In this document: positions 18,743 through 27,790 of the stretch, piece by piece
Layout of the letters: each line of letters opens with the position of its first letter
How positions within the stretch are numbered: position 1 is the first letter of the stretch
Assembly: GCF_900187105.1 (NCBI RefSeq)
Contig: NZ_LT906482.1
Span: 1,364,001-1,428,000, forward strand
Length of the DNA: 64,000 nucleotides
From: Eikenella corrodens
Lineage (GTDB): Bacteria > Pseudomonadota > Gammaproteobacteria > Burkholderiales > Neisseriaceae
Reading direction: 5' to 3'
The notes under the pieces: model-generated
Database searches by the model: none
Seen by the model: the letters and a program-made list of their open reading frames with translations, nothing else
What the model was told of the DNA's origin: nothing
Position numbers and translations under genes: made by a program

Positions 18743-19245
18743 GGAGAAACATCCTGAAAGAGAAACTTATACGAGGCTGAAAGTAGGCTAAACTCGTTTT
18801 AGTTTTCAGGAAGCCTGCTCCGTGTATGTTTTGTTTACCCTTGCGCCTCCTGCCGGCGCGGGGCACTTCCTTTTCTTTGCTTCGCCAAAGAAAAGGAAGC
18901 AAAAGAAAGGCGACTGCGGACACAGGTTTGGCTTTGCCAAACTTCCCTCACTCCGCGCGGTTTTTCGGGCGGGCTCGCAACTTGCGGCTTCGCCGCTTCG
19001 AACATGCAAGCCCTTATTCCCCGAAAAACTGCGCTCCGTTCGGCTGTGTCAGCAGAGAAAAGCACAGCTCAACCTTTGATACTAGAAAGCCTATATCTAG
19101 TTTTTCAAGAGTTTTAATTGGGTTTCAGATTGAATTGTTGGATATGGAGTTTTTGGTATTAATAAAGGCTACCTGAAAGTGCAGCGCAGCGAAGTTTCTG
19201 CGAAGCTAAAATTTTCAGGTAGCCTCTATCGGGCAGCCAACGCTG
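18743..19245. repeat. Non-coding region with a hairpin-rich repeat-type element
   Basis: About 500 bases with no supported gene. Between ~18835 and 19065 lie three stems in a row: a perfect 14-base arm pair (18866-18879 with 18886-18899, loop CTTCGC), a 7-base pair GTTTGGC/GCCAAAC (18926-18942), and GCGGC/GCCGC (18984-18996). Short open frames cross it on both strands but have no family resemblance and simply read through the stems. The style is that of dispersed palindromic sequences found in many beta- and gammaproteobacteria. The right part (19165-19225) holds an inverted DUS pair that may terminate plsY. Confidence 0.5.
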
Positions 19246-19866
19246 CTATTTGCCTGAGCCGATTTTGCTTTCCTTGCCGCTGAGCAGGTTTTGGATATTG
19301 CTGCGGTGACGCAGCAGCACCAGCGCGGCAATCACGGCAATGGCGGCCTGCCAGGAAGGCTGTTGCACCAGAAACATGGCGGCCAGCGGGCTGATTACGG
19401 TGGCGGTGAGTGCGGCCAGTGAAGAAATTTTCAGCCCGAAGGCCATCATTAGCCACACCGCCGCGCAAATCAGCGCCACTGGCCACGACAAAGCCAGCAG
19501 CACGCCCAGTGCGGTGGCCACGCCCTTGCCGCCCTTGAAGCCGAAAAACAGCGGCCACATATGCCCCGCCAAGACCGCCACGGCCACGGCAGCCACCACT
19601 TCGTCGGCCAGGCCAAAATACGATTGCAGCCATCGTGCGAGCAGCACGGCCACCAGGCCTTTGAGCGCGTCGCCCAAGAGCGTGAGCGCGGCGGCTTTTT
19701 TGCGGCCGCTGCGCAAAACATTGGTGGCGCCCGGGTTGCCCGAGCCGTAGCTGCGCGGGTCGTCCAGCCCGTAGAATTTGGATACGATAACGGCAAACGA
19801 GAGCGAGCCGATTAAGTAGGCGGCGACCACAGCGGCCAAGCCCCACACAGACAAGATGTCAGCCAT
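19246..19866 (-). CDS. plsY: Acyl-phosphate:glycerol-3-phosphate acyltransferase PlsY
   Basis: A 206-residue inner-membrane enzyme that transfers an acyl chain from acyl-phosphate to glycerol 3-phosphate, the first step of phospholipid synthesis in the PlsX/PlsY route. Five hydrophobic segments are visible. Family motifs: GSLSFAVIVSK (~21-31), R-S-Y-G-S-G-N-P-G-A-T-N-V-L-R (~38-52) and the glycine-rich FGFKGGKGVATALG (~107-120). Divergent from folB with 57 bases between the starts. The long C-terminal tail is basic. Confidence 0.95.
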   Translation of the reverse strand: MADILSVWGLAAVVAAYLIGSLSFAVIVSKFYGLDDPRSYGSGNPGATNVLRSGRKKAAALTLLGDALKGLVAVLLARWLQSYFGLADEVVAAVAVAVLAGHMWPLFFGFKGGKGVATALGVLLALSWPVALICAAVWLMMAFGLKISSLAALTATVISPLAAMFLVQQPSWQAAIAVIAALVLLRHRSNIQNLLSGKESKIGSGK

Positions 19867-19923
19867 AAGATTTTTTCACATTCAAACAAACGAGCCGGAT
19901 TCTATCACGAGGACAAGCACAGC

Positions 19924-20289
19924 ATGGATACCGTTTTTCTGCACGGCCTAAAAGCCCAAACCCTAATCGGTGTTTTCGACTGGGAGCGCCGCCAGCCGCA
20001 AACCGTGCTGCTGGATATCGACATCCGCGCCGATTTGGGTGCGGCGGAAAAGAGCGACAACGTGGCCGATACGATCAGCTACGCCGAGGCAGCGGAGCTG
20101 GTAACGGCGGCCTTGGCCGGCCAACAGTTTTTCCTGCTGGAAGCGCTGGCAGGCTATGTGGCGCAGCTGCTGCTCAAGCATTTCCCTTCTTGCGAGAGCG
20201 TGCGGATTAAGGCGGTGAAACCCGGCATCCTGCCCGGCGTGGCATCGGTGGGCGTAGTGATGGAGCGAGGCAGGGTAGAGGCTACCTGA
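19924..20289 (+). CDS. folB: Dihydroneopterin aldolase
   Basis: A 121-residue folate-pathway enzyme that cleaves 7,8-dihydroneopterin to 6-hydroxymethyl-dihydropterin and glycolaldehyde. Seen: LHGLKAQTLIGVFDWERR (~5-22), with the conserved G-V-F-x-W-E-R, TISYAEAAELV (~50-60), and the C-terminal VRIKAVKPG (~96-104). Length fits. The last codons GAG GCT ACC TGA are part of a DUS, so the uptake sequence provides the stop. plsY diverges from it. Confidence 0.93.
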   Translation: MDTVFLHGLKAQTLIGVFDWERRQPQTVLLDIDIRADLGAAEKSDNVADTISYAEAAELVTAALAGQQFFLLEALAGYVAQLLLKHFPSCESVRIKAVKPGILPGVASVGVVMERGRVEAT

Positions 20290-20294
20290 AAAGA

Positions 20295-20394
20295 TATAGT
20301 GGATTAAAACCAGAATGCTACGGCGTTGCCTTGCCGTACTGGTTGTACTGTCTGCGGCTCGCCGCCTTGCCCATTCTGATTTTAATCCGCTATA
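20295..20394. repeat. Correia-like repeat element, short form
   Basis: A 100-base element bounded by TATAGTGGATTAAAACCAG on the left and, in inverted orientation, TATAGCGGATTAAAATCAG on the right, about 24 bases of terminal inverted repeat with a few mismatches. The interior (CTACGGCGTTGCC...GTACTGTCTGCGGCTCGCCGCCTTG) matches the short Correia repeat of Neisseria. The outer TA fits its TA target. It lies just after the folB stop and its DUS. Confidence 0.85.
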
Positions 20395-20510
20395 GCCAAA
20401 GTATTTTCCACTCTGCTAAGAGAGCGAACACGATATGCAGTGCATTGCTTCAGCCATCTCGCCGTTTAAACTTCGCCTAAGCTGTGCTTTCAGGTAGCCT
20501 CACAAATAAA

Positions 20511-20538
20511 AAAGCCGTCTGAACATTCAGACGGCTTT
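20511..20538. terminator. Bidirectional terminator made of an inverted Neisseria-type DUS
   Basis: AAAGCCGTCTGAA, 2-base loop, TTCAGACGGCTTT. The core GCCGTCTGAA is the 10-mer DUS of Neisseria proper, not the AGGCTACCTGAA dialect used elsewhere here. T-runs follow on both strands, so it can end yidB and rightward transcription. Confidence 0.85.
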
Positions 20539-20542
20539 TGGT

Positions 20543-20959
20543 TTATTTCATAAAGTTTTTCAGCAGCATGGAAGCCACATCGTCCAGGCCGAAGCCGTCT
20601 GCGTCTTGCGTGCTGCCGTTGGGGGTGGCGTGGTCTACCAGGTTGGGCAGGATTTTGGCCAGCATCTCGCTTGCCTGGTTGGCATCCACGCCGAATTTCT
20701 GCGCCAGCTGGTTGACGGTGTCGCTGCCCAGTGCCTGTTGCAATTGGCTGCCGGACACGGGCATATTGCCGGACTGGTTGGAAACCCAGCTGCTGATGGC
20801 ATCACCCAAGCCGCCTTGTTGCAGCTGGCTGATCAGGTTGCCCACGCCGCCGTGCTGTTTCACCAAATCCATCGCCATATCGGTGAGCGAGCCTTGGCCG
20901 CCGTCTTTGCCGCCCAGCATCTGGCTGGCCGCGTTCATCAGATTATCCATTAAAGCCAT
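20543..20959 (-). CDS. YidB family protein (DUF937)
   Basis: A 138-residue small, glycine/glutamine-rich protein (MALMDNLMNAASQMLGG...GGVGNLISQLQQGGLGDAISSWV). The G-G-L-G-D-x-I-x-S-W-x-x-x-G pattern followed by LAQKFGVDANQASEMLAKILPNLVD is characteristic of YidB. The family has no established biochemical role. Seen alone between terminators. Ends five bases before the Neisseria-type DUS hairpin. Confidence 0.85.
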   Translation of the reverse strand: MALMDNLMNAASQMLGGKDGGQGSLTDMAMDLVKQHGGVGNLISQLQQGGLGDAISSWVSNQSGNMPVSGSQLQQALGSDTVNQLAQKFGVDANQASEMLAKILPNLVDHATPNGSTQDADGFGLDDVASMLLKNFMK

Positions 20960-21100
20960 GATTTTTCCTTGTGTTTGTGTGAAAAGGGGCGCAGTGTAGC
21001 AAAGTTTGGGCGGCAGGGTGCGGGTTTAACCGAATTTAGCGGATGCAAAATGCGGGCGGCCATAAAAACAGCCGGCTGCCGCCGGCCGTTTGCCTGTTGT

Positions 21101-21880
21101 TTAACGGAATACCATGCCGCCGTCGGTGAGGATGGTTTGGCCGGTGATGTAGTCGGCGTCTTCCGAAGCCAGGAAGGATACCAGGTTGGCCACGTCTTCC
21201 GGTTGTTGCGGCCGGCCGGCGAGGATGCCTTTGGTAAATTCGTTCCACGCCTGTTTCGGCTGGTAGCCCTTGTGTTCTACGAATGCGGCGTCGATGCGCT
21301 CCCACATGGGGGTGTCGGCCACGCCCGGGCAATAGGCGTTCACGCGGATGTTGTAGGGGGCGAGTTCTTTTGAGGTGGAATGGGTGAACGAGCGTACCGC
21401 GTGCTTGGTGGCGCAATACAGGCTCAGCATTTCGTAGGATTCGTGGCCGGCGATGCTGCATGCGTTGATGATTTTGCCCACGCCCTGCTGTTTTTTCATT
21501 TGTTCGGCGGCGGCCTGCGTGCCGAAAATCACGCCCTTGATGTTGATGCCCAACACCCGGTCGATTTCATTTTCGTTCAGGCTCAAGAATGTGCCGACCG
21601 ATTCTACGCCCGCGTTGTTGACAAACACGTCCACCCGCCCGAAGGCCTTGACTGCTTCGGCCACCAGGCGGAACTGGTCTTCCCGGCTGGCGGAATTGCC
21701 CTTTACGGCGATATTTTCAAACCCGGCGGCATCGAATTCCGCTTTAACCTTGTTCAGGTTGTCGGCGTTGATGTCGTGCAGCACCACGCGGAAGCCGTCT
21801 TTGGCCAAACGGGTGGCGATTGCTTTGCCCAAACCTGCGGCGGAACCGGTAACTACGGCTACTTTTTTCACATCGGTCAT
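21101..21880 (-). CDS. Acetoin reductase / diacetyl reductase (short-chain dehydrogenase)
   Basis: A 259-residue NAD(P)-dependent short-chain dehydrogenase. It probably interconverts diacetyl, acetoin and butanediol. Seen: TGSAAGLGKAIA (~11-22, cofactor-binding TGxxxGxG), NNAGVES (~87-93), catalytic Ser near SIAGHESYEMLSLYCATKH with Y-x-x-x-K (~155-160), and the family-typical CPGVADTPMW (~185-194). The open frame extends 60 codons upstream, but ATG 21880 is preceded by GGAGATCTACC. Similarity to BudC-type enzymes is strong; other substrates are possible. A butanediol dehydrogenase lies at 58169-59215. Confidence 0.82.
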   Translation of the reverse strand: MTDVKKVAVVTGSAAGLGKAIATRLAKDGFRVVLHDINADNLNKVKAEFDAAGFENIAVKGNSASREDQFRLVAEAVKAFGRVDVFVNNAGVESVGTFLSLNENEIDRVLGINIKGVIFGTQAAAEQMKKQQGVGKIINACSIAGHESYEMLSLYCATKHAVRSFTHSTSKELAPYNIRVNAYCPGVADTPMWERIDAAFVEHKGYQPKQAWNEFTKGILAGRPQQPEDVANLVSFLASEDADYITGQTILTDGGMVFR

Positions 21881-22028
21881 GGTAGATCTCCTTTTCGGGT
21901 GGGAATGCGGCCGTATGCCTTTGCGGCACGGCCGGCGAATGCCAGCCGCCCGAACAAGCGGACGGATGGCGGAAAGGGGGAATTTGAAATCTAAATGTGT
22001 GGTGTGTATCTGCATGAACAATGGCAGT

Positions 22029-22057
22029 AAAGTACCAAAAATCATAACAGATGTAAA
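22029..22057 (-). promoter_or_regulatory. Putative sigma70 promoter for the acetoin reductase gene
   Basis: On the minus strand TTTACA (22057-22052) and TACTTT (22034-22029) are separated by exactly 17 bases in an AT-rich stretch, about 150 bases upstream of the start codon. Confidence 0.45.
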
Positions 22058-22239
22058 CAAAAGGGCAACAGATTGGTTTGCTTGGAAAATTTTATGCAGT
22101 TGGCAAAATCGGGTGAGGCTGTGGGCAGGGCTCGGGCAGTAAGGAGGAGCAACGCGTTAGGAAGGAGCAAGATACATAAAATCAGTTTATTGCGTGTTCC
22201 CAGATATAAGGGTATTTTTCAGATAGCCTTTTTCTCAAT

Positions 22240-22275
22240 TAAAAACAGCCGCTTCAGGCTACCTGAAACGGCTGT
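22240..22275 (-). terminator. metQ terminator built around a DUS
   Basis: ACAGCCG-x-TTCAGG, loop CTA, CCTGAA-x-CGGCTGT: a long stem in which one DUS forms the apex and unrelated GC-rich arms extend it. On the minus strand a T-run follows. It lies 18 bases after the metQ stop. Confidence 0.85.
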
Positions 22276-22292
22276 GGTTTTATCCGCGTTGC

Positions 22293-23213
22293 TTATTTGG
22301 CGGTAGATGCGCCAGAGGCGGCTGCTGCAGAAGCGGCTGAAGCGGCGGCTGCACCTTCACCCCATACGGCAGGATATTTGTAGCCGACGAAGCGTTTGTG
22401 CGCGTAGTCTTTGAATTCTTGGGAATTGTAGGCGGCGGTTACGTCTTGTACCCATTGTGCGTCTTTATCGGCAGTGCGCACGGCAGACCAGTTGATGTAG
22501 GCGAAGCTGGGCTCTTGGAACAGGGCTTCGGCCAGTTTCATACCGGAAGACATAGCGTAGTTGCCGTTTACGATGGCGAAGTCTACGTCTTGGCGGCTAC
22601 GCGGCAGGTTAGCGGCTTCCATTTCCACGAATTCGATATTTTTGGTGTTTTCAGCAATATCGGTGCGGGCGGCGCGCAGCGGGTCGATACCCTCTTTCAG
22701 TTTAATCCAGCCCAGGTTGTCAAGCATTACCAAAGCGCGGGCGAGGTTGGACGGATCGTTGGGGATGGAAACGGAGCTGCCGTTTTTCACCTGATCCAGT
22801 GCGGTGAGCTTGCCCGGGTAGATGCCCAAAGGAGCAGTCGGCACTTGGAATACTTCGGTCAGGTCGAGGTTGTGTTCGGCCTTGAAGGAGTCCAGATAAG
22901 GTTTGTGCTGGAAAATGTTGATGTCGATCGCACCCTCGGCCAGTGCCTGGTTGGGGGTAACGTAATCGGGGAACTCGGTAAGGGTAACAGTGTAGCCCTG
23001 TTTTTCCAGCATGGGCTGGATTTGGTCTTTAATCATGTCGGCAAAGTCGCCCGGGGTGGTGCCGAAGCGGATTTCCCGCTTGGCTTCGGCGGCTGGCTGG
23101 CTGCCGGCAGATGCGGCAGATGCTTGTGCACCGCTGCCGCTGTCTTGTCCGCCGCAGGCGGCCAGGGTCATGCCCAGCACGGCGGCGCAGGTGAGTTTCC
23201 ATAATGCTTTCAT
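22293..23213 (-). CDS. metQ: Methionine ABC transporter substrate-binding lipoprotein
   Basis: A 306-residue lipoprotein of the NlpA/MetQ family that presents methionine to the MetNI transporter. Signal peptide with lipobox LAAC; Cys20 is the lipidated residue. Then a low-complexity Ser/Ala/Gln linker (~21-46) and the NlpA fold: REIRFGTTPGDFADMIKDQIQPMLEKQGY (~47-75), FQHKPYLD (~102-109) and VPTAPLGIYPGKL (~125-137). The C-terminus ends in an unusual alanine/serine-rich tail of about 20 residues. Last gene of metN-metI-metQ. Methionine specificity is inferred from synteny. Confidence 0.92.
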   Translation of the reverse strand: MKALWKLTCAAVLGMTLAACGGQDSGSGAQASAASAGSQPAAEAKREIRFGTTPGDFADMIKDQIQPMLEKQGYTVTLTEFPDYVTPNQALAEGAIDINIFQHKPYLDSFKAEHNLDLTEVFQVPTAPLGIYPGKLTALDQVKNGSSVSIPNDPSNLARALVMLDNLGWIKLKEGIDPLRAARTDIAENTKNIEFVEMEAANLPRSRQDVDFAIVNGNYAMSSGMKLAEALFQEPSFAYINWSAVRTADKDAQWVQDVTAAYNSQEFKDYAHKRFVGYKYPAVWGEGAAAASAASAAAASGASTAK

Positions 23214-23259
23214 TGAGTGTCTCCTTATACAATGGATAAACAGGTTGAGAAAAAACGGA

Positions 23260-23940
23260 TTAGCGTTTGTCTAAACGGGCGGCTAAATGGTTGCCGAGCG
23301 TTTGGATGCAGACCACTAAGGCCGAGAGTAGGGCTACTACTGTCCACAACACATCAGCCATATAGCGCTGATGGCCGTAACGGATGCCAAGGTCACCCAC
23401 GCCGCCGCCGCCGATTAAGCCGGCAGCGGCACTGGTGCCCAGCGTGGCAATAATCAGGATGGCAATGCTGCGTACGAGGCCGGCACGGGCTTCGTTGAGC
23501 AAAACTTTGGTGATGATGGTCATGGGTTTGGCACCCATGGCCAGCGCGGCTTCCACCACACCTTTAGGCACTTCGGCCAAATTTTGTTCCACCAGCCGCG
23601 CAAAATAAAACATGGCGGCCACGCTGAGCGAAATAGAGGCGGCCACCGGGCCGAATGTGGTACCCATGATCATGCGGGTGGGTTTCATCATCACAATCAT
23701 GAGGATGACGAAGGGGAAGGCGCGGATAAAGTCGATGGTGAAGCCTAAAATATGGTTCACGCGGCGGTTGGCAAAAATCTGATTTTTACCGGTGGTGTAG
23801 AGCCATACTCCGAGCAGGCCACCGATGATGATGCTGACAATGCCGGAAATGCCAAGCATGATGGCGGTTTCGCCGAAGGCCTTGTAAAACTCCGGCCGCA
23901 GGCGCATCAGATTTTCCCAAATATCGTATTGCTGCCCCAT
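23260..23940 (-). CDS. metI: Methionine ABC transporter permease
   Basis: A 226-residue inner-membrane permease with about five transmembrane helices (~20-45, 60-80, 85-110, 150-170, 190-215). The EAA loop that docks on MetN reads VPKGVVEAALAMGAKPM (~122-138). RAFPFVILMIVMM and the C-terminal GGGGVGDLGIRYG match MetI closely. Its start lies one base beyond the metN stop, so the two are co-translated. Confidence 0.94.
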   Translation of the reverse strand: MGQQYDIWENLMRLRPEFYKAFGETAIMLGISGIVSIIIGGLLGVWLYTTGKNQIFANRRVNHILGFTIDFIRAFPFVILMIVMMKPTRMIMGTTFGPVAASISLSVAAMFYFARLVEQNLAEVPKGVVEAALAMGAKPMTIITKVLLNEARAGLVRSIAILIIATLGTSAAAGLIGGGGVGDLGIRYGHQRYMADVLWTVVALLSALVVCIQTLGNHLAARLDKR

Positions 23941-23941
23941 T

Positions 23942-24679
23942 TCAATCCTCCTGTACCAATTCGCGCCCGATGTCGGTGTGCGCCAGAATCTGCTTGTCGC
24001 GCACGTCGGCCACTTCCAGTAAGTGCCCTTGATGCAGCAGGGCGGTGCGGCGGCACAGGCGGCGGATGACGCTCATTTCGTGGGTAACAATCACGATGGT
24101 TACGTTGAAACGGCAGTTGATGTCTTGCAAACAGTCGAGCACGCTGCGGGTGGTGGCTGGGTCGAGCGCGGAGGTGGGTTCGTCGGCCAGAATCACGTGG
24201 GGGTTGGGCGCAAGCGCACGGGCAATGCCCACGCGCTGTTTCTGCCCGCCGGAAAGTTGGGCGGGGTAGTGCTGCGCGCGGTCGGACAGGCCGACAATCT
24301 GCAAACATTCGCGCACGCGTTCGTTGATTTTGCTTTTGCTCCAGCCGGCAATTTCCAGCGGGAAGGCTACGTTGCCGGCCACGGTGCGGTTGGCGAGCAG
24401 GTTGAACTGCTGAAACACCATGCCGATGTTTTGGCGGGCGGTGCGCAGCTGGGCGGGGCTCATGGCGGTGAGGTCTTGGCCGTCTACCAGCACTTTGCCG
24501 CTGTCGGGGAGTTCCAGCAGGTTGATCAGGCGCAGCAGGGTGGATTTGCCCGCGCCGGAATAGCCCATCAACCCGAACACCTCACCTTGGTCGATGCTCA
24601 GGCTTAAGGGATGCACGGCCATGAATTGGTTGCTTTTGCCGTGATGATAGCTTTTACAAACGGAATCCAGAATAATCAT
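23942..24679 (-). CDS. metN: Methionine ABC transporter ATP-binding protein
   Basis: A 245-residue ATPase. Walker [10 protein letters not shown] (~39-47), Q-loop (QQF ~91), signature LSGGQKQR (~142-149), Walker B and catalytic Glu in [12 protein letters not shown] (~162-173), H-loop THEM (~199). It lacks the C-terminal regulatory NIL/ACT domain that gives E. coli MetN ~343 residues and feedback inhibition by methionine, as in other short neisserial versions. ATG 24679 is the start; the open frame upstream crosses the leader hairpin and has no better site. Confidence 0.92.
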   Translation of the reverse strand: MIILDSVCKSYHHGKSNQFMAVHPLSLSIDQGEVFGLMGYSGAGKSTLLRLINLLELPDSGKVLVDGQDLTAMSPAQLRTARQNIGMVFQQFNLLANRTVAGNVAFPLEIAGWSKSKINERVRECLQIVGLSDRAQHYPAQLSGGQKQRVGIARALAPNPHVILADEPTSALDPATTRSVLDCLQDINCRFNVTIVIVTHEMSVIRRLCRRTALLHQGHLLEVADVRDKQILAHTDIGRELVQED

Positions 24680-24723
24680 GATGTTGTTGTATGGCCGCCT
24701 CACTCTGCGGCTGCAAAGATTTA

Positions 24724-24749
24724 AAGCCCACTGGATCAACAATGGGCTT
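24724..24749 (-). promoter_or_regulatory. Hairpin in the metNIQ leader (possible attenuator or operator)
   Basis: On the minus strand AAGCCCA, a 12-base loop, then TGGGCTT followed by TAAAT, 45 bases upstream of the metN start. The 7-base stem plus U-rich tail resembles a weak terminator, which could attenuate the operon; a protein operator is also possible. No known SAM or Met riboswitch consensus is seen. Confidence 0.35.
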
Positions 24750-24842
24750 AAAACAGAGGTGCGTGTTATAAATAGTACGCTTTAGCTGTTTTAACGCCCG
24801 CAAGCTGTATCAAATCGGCGTAAATAATGATGGCGTATTTAA

Positions 24843-26264
<1,422 letters not shown>

Positions 26265-26278
26265 AGGCTACCTGAAAC

Positions 26279-26584
26279 ATGAAATGGGTAACCGTGGTAT
26301 TGGCCGTGGCGCTGGTGTGGTTGCAACATGATCTGTGGCTAGCCAAAGGCGGCTGGCGCGATATGTGGCGGCTGGAGGCTGAAGCTGAGCGCCAGCGGCA
26401 GGCCAACCAAAGCCTGGTGCTGCGTAATCAGGCTTTGACAGCCGAAGTGGAAAATCTGCGCACCGGGAAAGATGCCATCGCCGAAATCGCCCGCACCGAT
26501 TTGGGCTATGTGGGGCCGGGCGAAGTGTATTACCGCGTTTTGCCCGCTTCCGAGGCGGCAGCAGGGAGTGCAGCGGCCGAATAA
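26279..26584 (+). CDS. ftsB: Cell division protein FtsB
   Basis: A 101-residue single-pass inner-membrane protein of the FtsQLB complex that activates septal peptidoglycan synthesis. Short cytoplasmic start, transmembrane helix (~4-20), then a coiled coil (~29-65, A-E-A-E-R-Q-R-Q-A-N-Q-S-L-V-L-R-N) and the conserved IAEIARTDLGYVGPGEVYYR (~67-86). The eno-ftsB order is conserved in many proteobacteria. A DUS sits between the two genes. Confidence 0.92.
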   Translation: MKWVTVVLAVALVWLQHDLWLAKGGWRDMWRLEAEAERQRQANQSLVLRNQALTAEVENLRTGKDAIAEIARTDLGYVGPGEVYYRVLPASEAAAGSAAAE

Positions 26585-26599
26585 TGTGTCCGCATCCTT

Positions 26600-26635
26600 T
26601 TCAGGTAGCCTCATCCGCCGGACAGGCTACCTGAA
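26600..26635. terminator. Inverted DUS hairpin after ftsB
   Basis: TTCAGGTAGCCT (26600-26611) pairs with AGGCTACCTGAA (26624-26635), 12-base stem. Confidence 0.72.
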
Positions 26636-26680
26636 AATAATCACGCTGAATTTTTTCCCATCCGTTTTGAAGGAGAAGTT

Positions 26681-26773
26681 ATGAAAGCATCATTGAAAAC
26701 CTGCTTGCCTTGGCTGTTGGTTTCCGCTGCCGTTTTGCTGCTGAATGCCTGCCAGATTTTGCCGGTGCGATAG
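26681..26773 (+). CDS. Small lipoprotein, 30 residues
   Basis: A short gene with a strong ribosome binding site (AAGGAGAAGTT just before ATG). It encodes MKASLKTCLPWLLVSAAVLL then LNACQILPVR. The n-region is basic, the h-region hydrophobic, and LNAC (~21-24) is a good lipobox. After signal peptidase II only about seven residues would remain on the lipid-modified cysteine. This resembles entericidin- or LptM-type tiny lipoproteins in design, but I see no family signature. Flanked on both sides by DUS hairpins, so it is an independent transcription unit. Confidence 0.65.
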   Translation: MKASLKTCLPWLLVSAAVLLLNACQILPVR

Positions 26774-26785
26774 CCCGGTTTGTTT

Positions 26786-26823
26786 TTCAGGTAGCCTTTC
26801 TTGATCAGTAGAGGCTACCTGAA
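26786..26823. terminator. Inverted DUS hairpin after the small lipoprotein gene
   Basis: TTCAGGTAGCCT (26786-26797) and AGGCTACCTGAA (26812-26823). Confidence 0.7.
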
Positions 26824-26852
26824 AATATTTCCGCAACCAGATTGAATCCTTT

Positions 26853-27725
26853 GTGAACACTTCCGCCATTGCCGCCGACCGCCTGGGCTCAGGCTGGATG
26901 GTGGTTTCCGCCGCCCTGTTTGCCCTGATGGGCGCGTTTGCCAAAGCCGCCGGCAGCCGTTTCGGCTTCAGTTTTAACGAGCTGGTGTTTTGGCGCATGC
27001 TGTTTGGCCTGGTGGCGATCGGGCTGCCTGAATGGTGGCGCCACAAGCCCTTCCGCACACCCTATCTGAAATCGCACCTCAATCGCAGCATCACCGGCTC
27101 GGTGGCGCTCCTGCTTTCGTTCTTCGCGCTCACCCGCCTGCCGCTGGCCACTGCCATCACGCTCAATTACACTTCTTCGCTGTTTTTGGCCTTGCTTTCC
27201 TTCATTTTCCTTAAGGAAAGAATTGCCCCGCTGATGTTGGCCGCGCTTTTGATGGGCTTCGGCGGCATCATCATCCTGCTCCAGCCCACCATTGCCGCCG
27301 AGCAGCAGCTTGCCGGCCTCATCGGCCTGATTTCCGGCGTGTGTTCCGGCTGGGCATATTTGCAGGTGCGCGAACTCTCGCAGCTGGGCGAACCCAGCTG
27401 GCGCGTGGTGTTTTACTTCTGCTGCGTGGCCACGGCCATGTCGGGCATATTGGCCTGCATCAACGGCTGGCAGCTGCCCACCGTCCAATCGCTGCCCTAC
27501 CTGTTCGGCTTGGGTGCTGCCGGCACACTCGGCCAGCTGGCGATGACCCGCGCCTACCAAGTGGGGCGCAAGCTCACGGTGGCTTCGCTGTCCTACCTCA
27601 CTGTGGTATTTTCCACCCTGCTGGGCATTTTCTGGCTGGGCGATAGCACCAGTTGGCACGAAATCATCGGTATGTTGGTGATTGTATGCGCCGGCGTATT
27701 GGGCAGTTTTGCCAAGGGCAAATAA
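26853..27725 (+). CDS. EamA (DMT) family inner-membrane transporter
   Basis: A 290-residue membrane protein with about ten hydrophobic helices in two EamA repeats (~15-140 and ~150-285). LTRLPLATAITLNYTSSLFLALLSFIFLKE (~90-120) is a typical EamA segment. Such proteins export metabolites or amino acids; the substrate here is unknown. Starts with GTG 26853 without a strong Shine-Dalgarno sequence. Transcribed alone, before yicC. Confidence 0.82.
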   Translation: MNTSAIAADRLGSGWMVVSAALFALMGAFAKAAGSRFGFSFNELVFWRMLFGLVAIGLPEWWRHKPFRTPYLKSHLNRSITGSVALLLSFFALTRLPLATAITLNYTSSLFLALLSFIFLKERIAPLMLAALLMGFGGIIILLQPTIAAEQQLAGLIGLISGVCSGWAYLQVRELSQLGEPSWRVVFYFCCVATAMSGILACINGWQLPTVQSLPYLFGLGAAGTLGQLAMTRAYQVGRKLTVASLSYLTVVFSTLLGIFWLGDSTSWHEIIGMLVIVCAGVLGSFAKGK

Positions 27726-27790
27726 AGGGGCTTAAAGGCTACCTGAAAGCAAGGCGAACAATTTATCCACTGTATTTAAAGGAGAAAATT

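Larger units (their letters stand above)
21881..22292. other. Intergenic region between acetoin reductase and metQ
   Basis: About 410 bases holding the presumed acetoin reductase promoter (22029-22057), a partial DUS (CAGATAGCC near 22218) and the metQ terminator (22240-22275). No gene is supported. Confidence 0.4.

Noticed and set aside
18822-19176. Short open frames across the hairpin-rich element on both strands
   Set aside because: They read straight through inverted repeats and have no ribosome binding site. I treat the region as non-coding.
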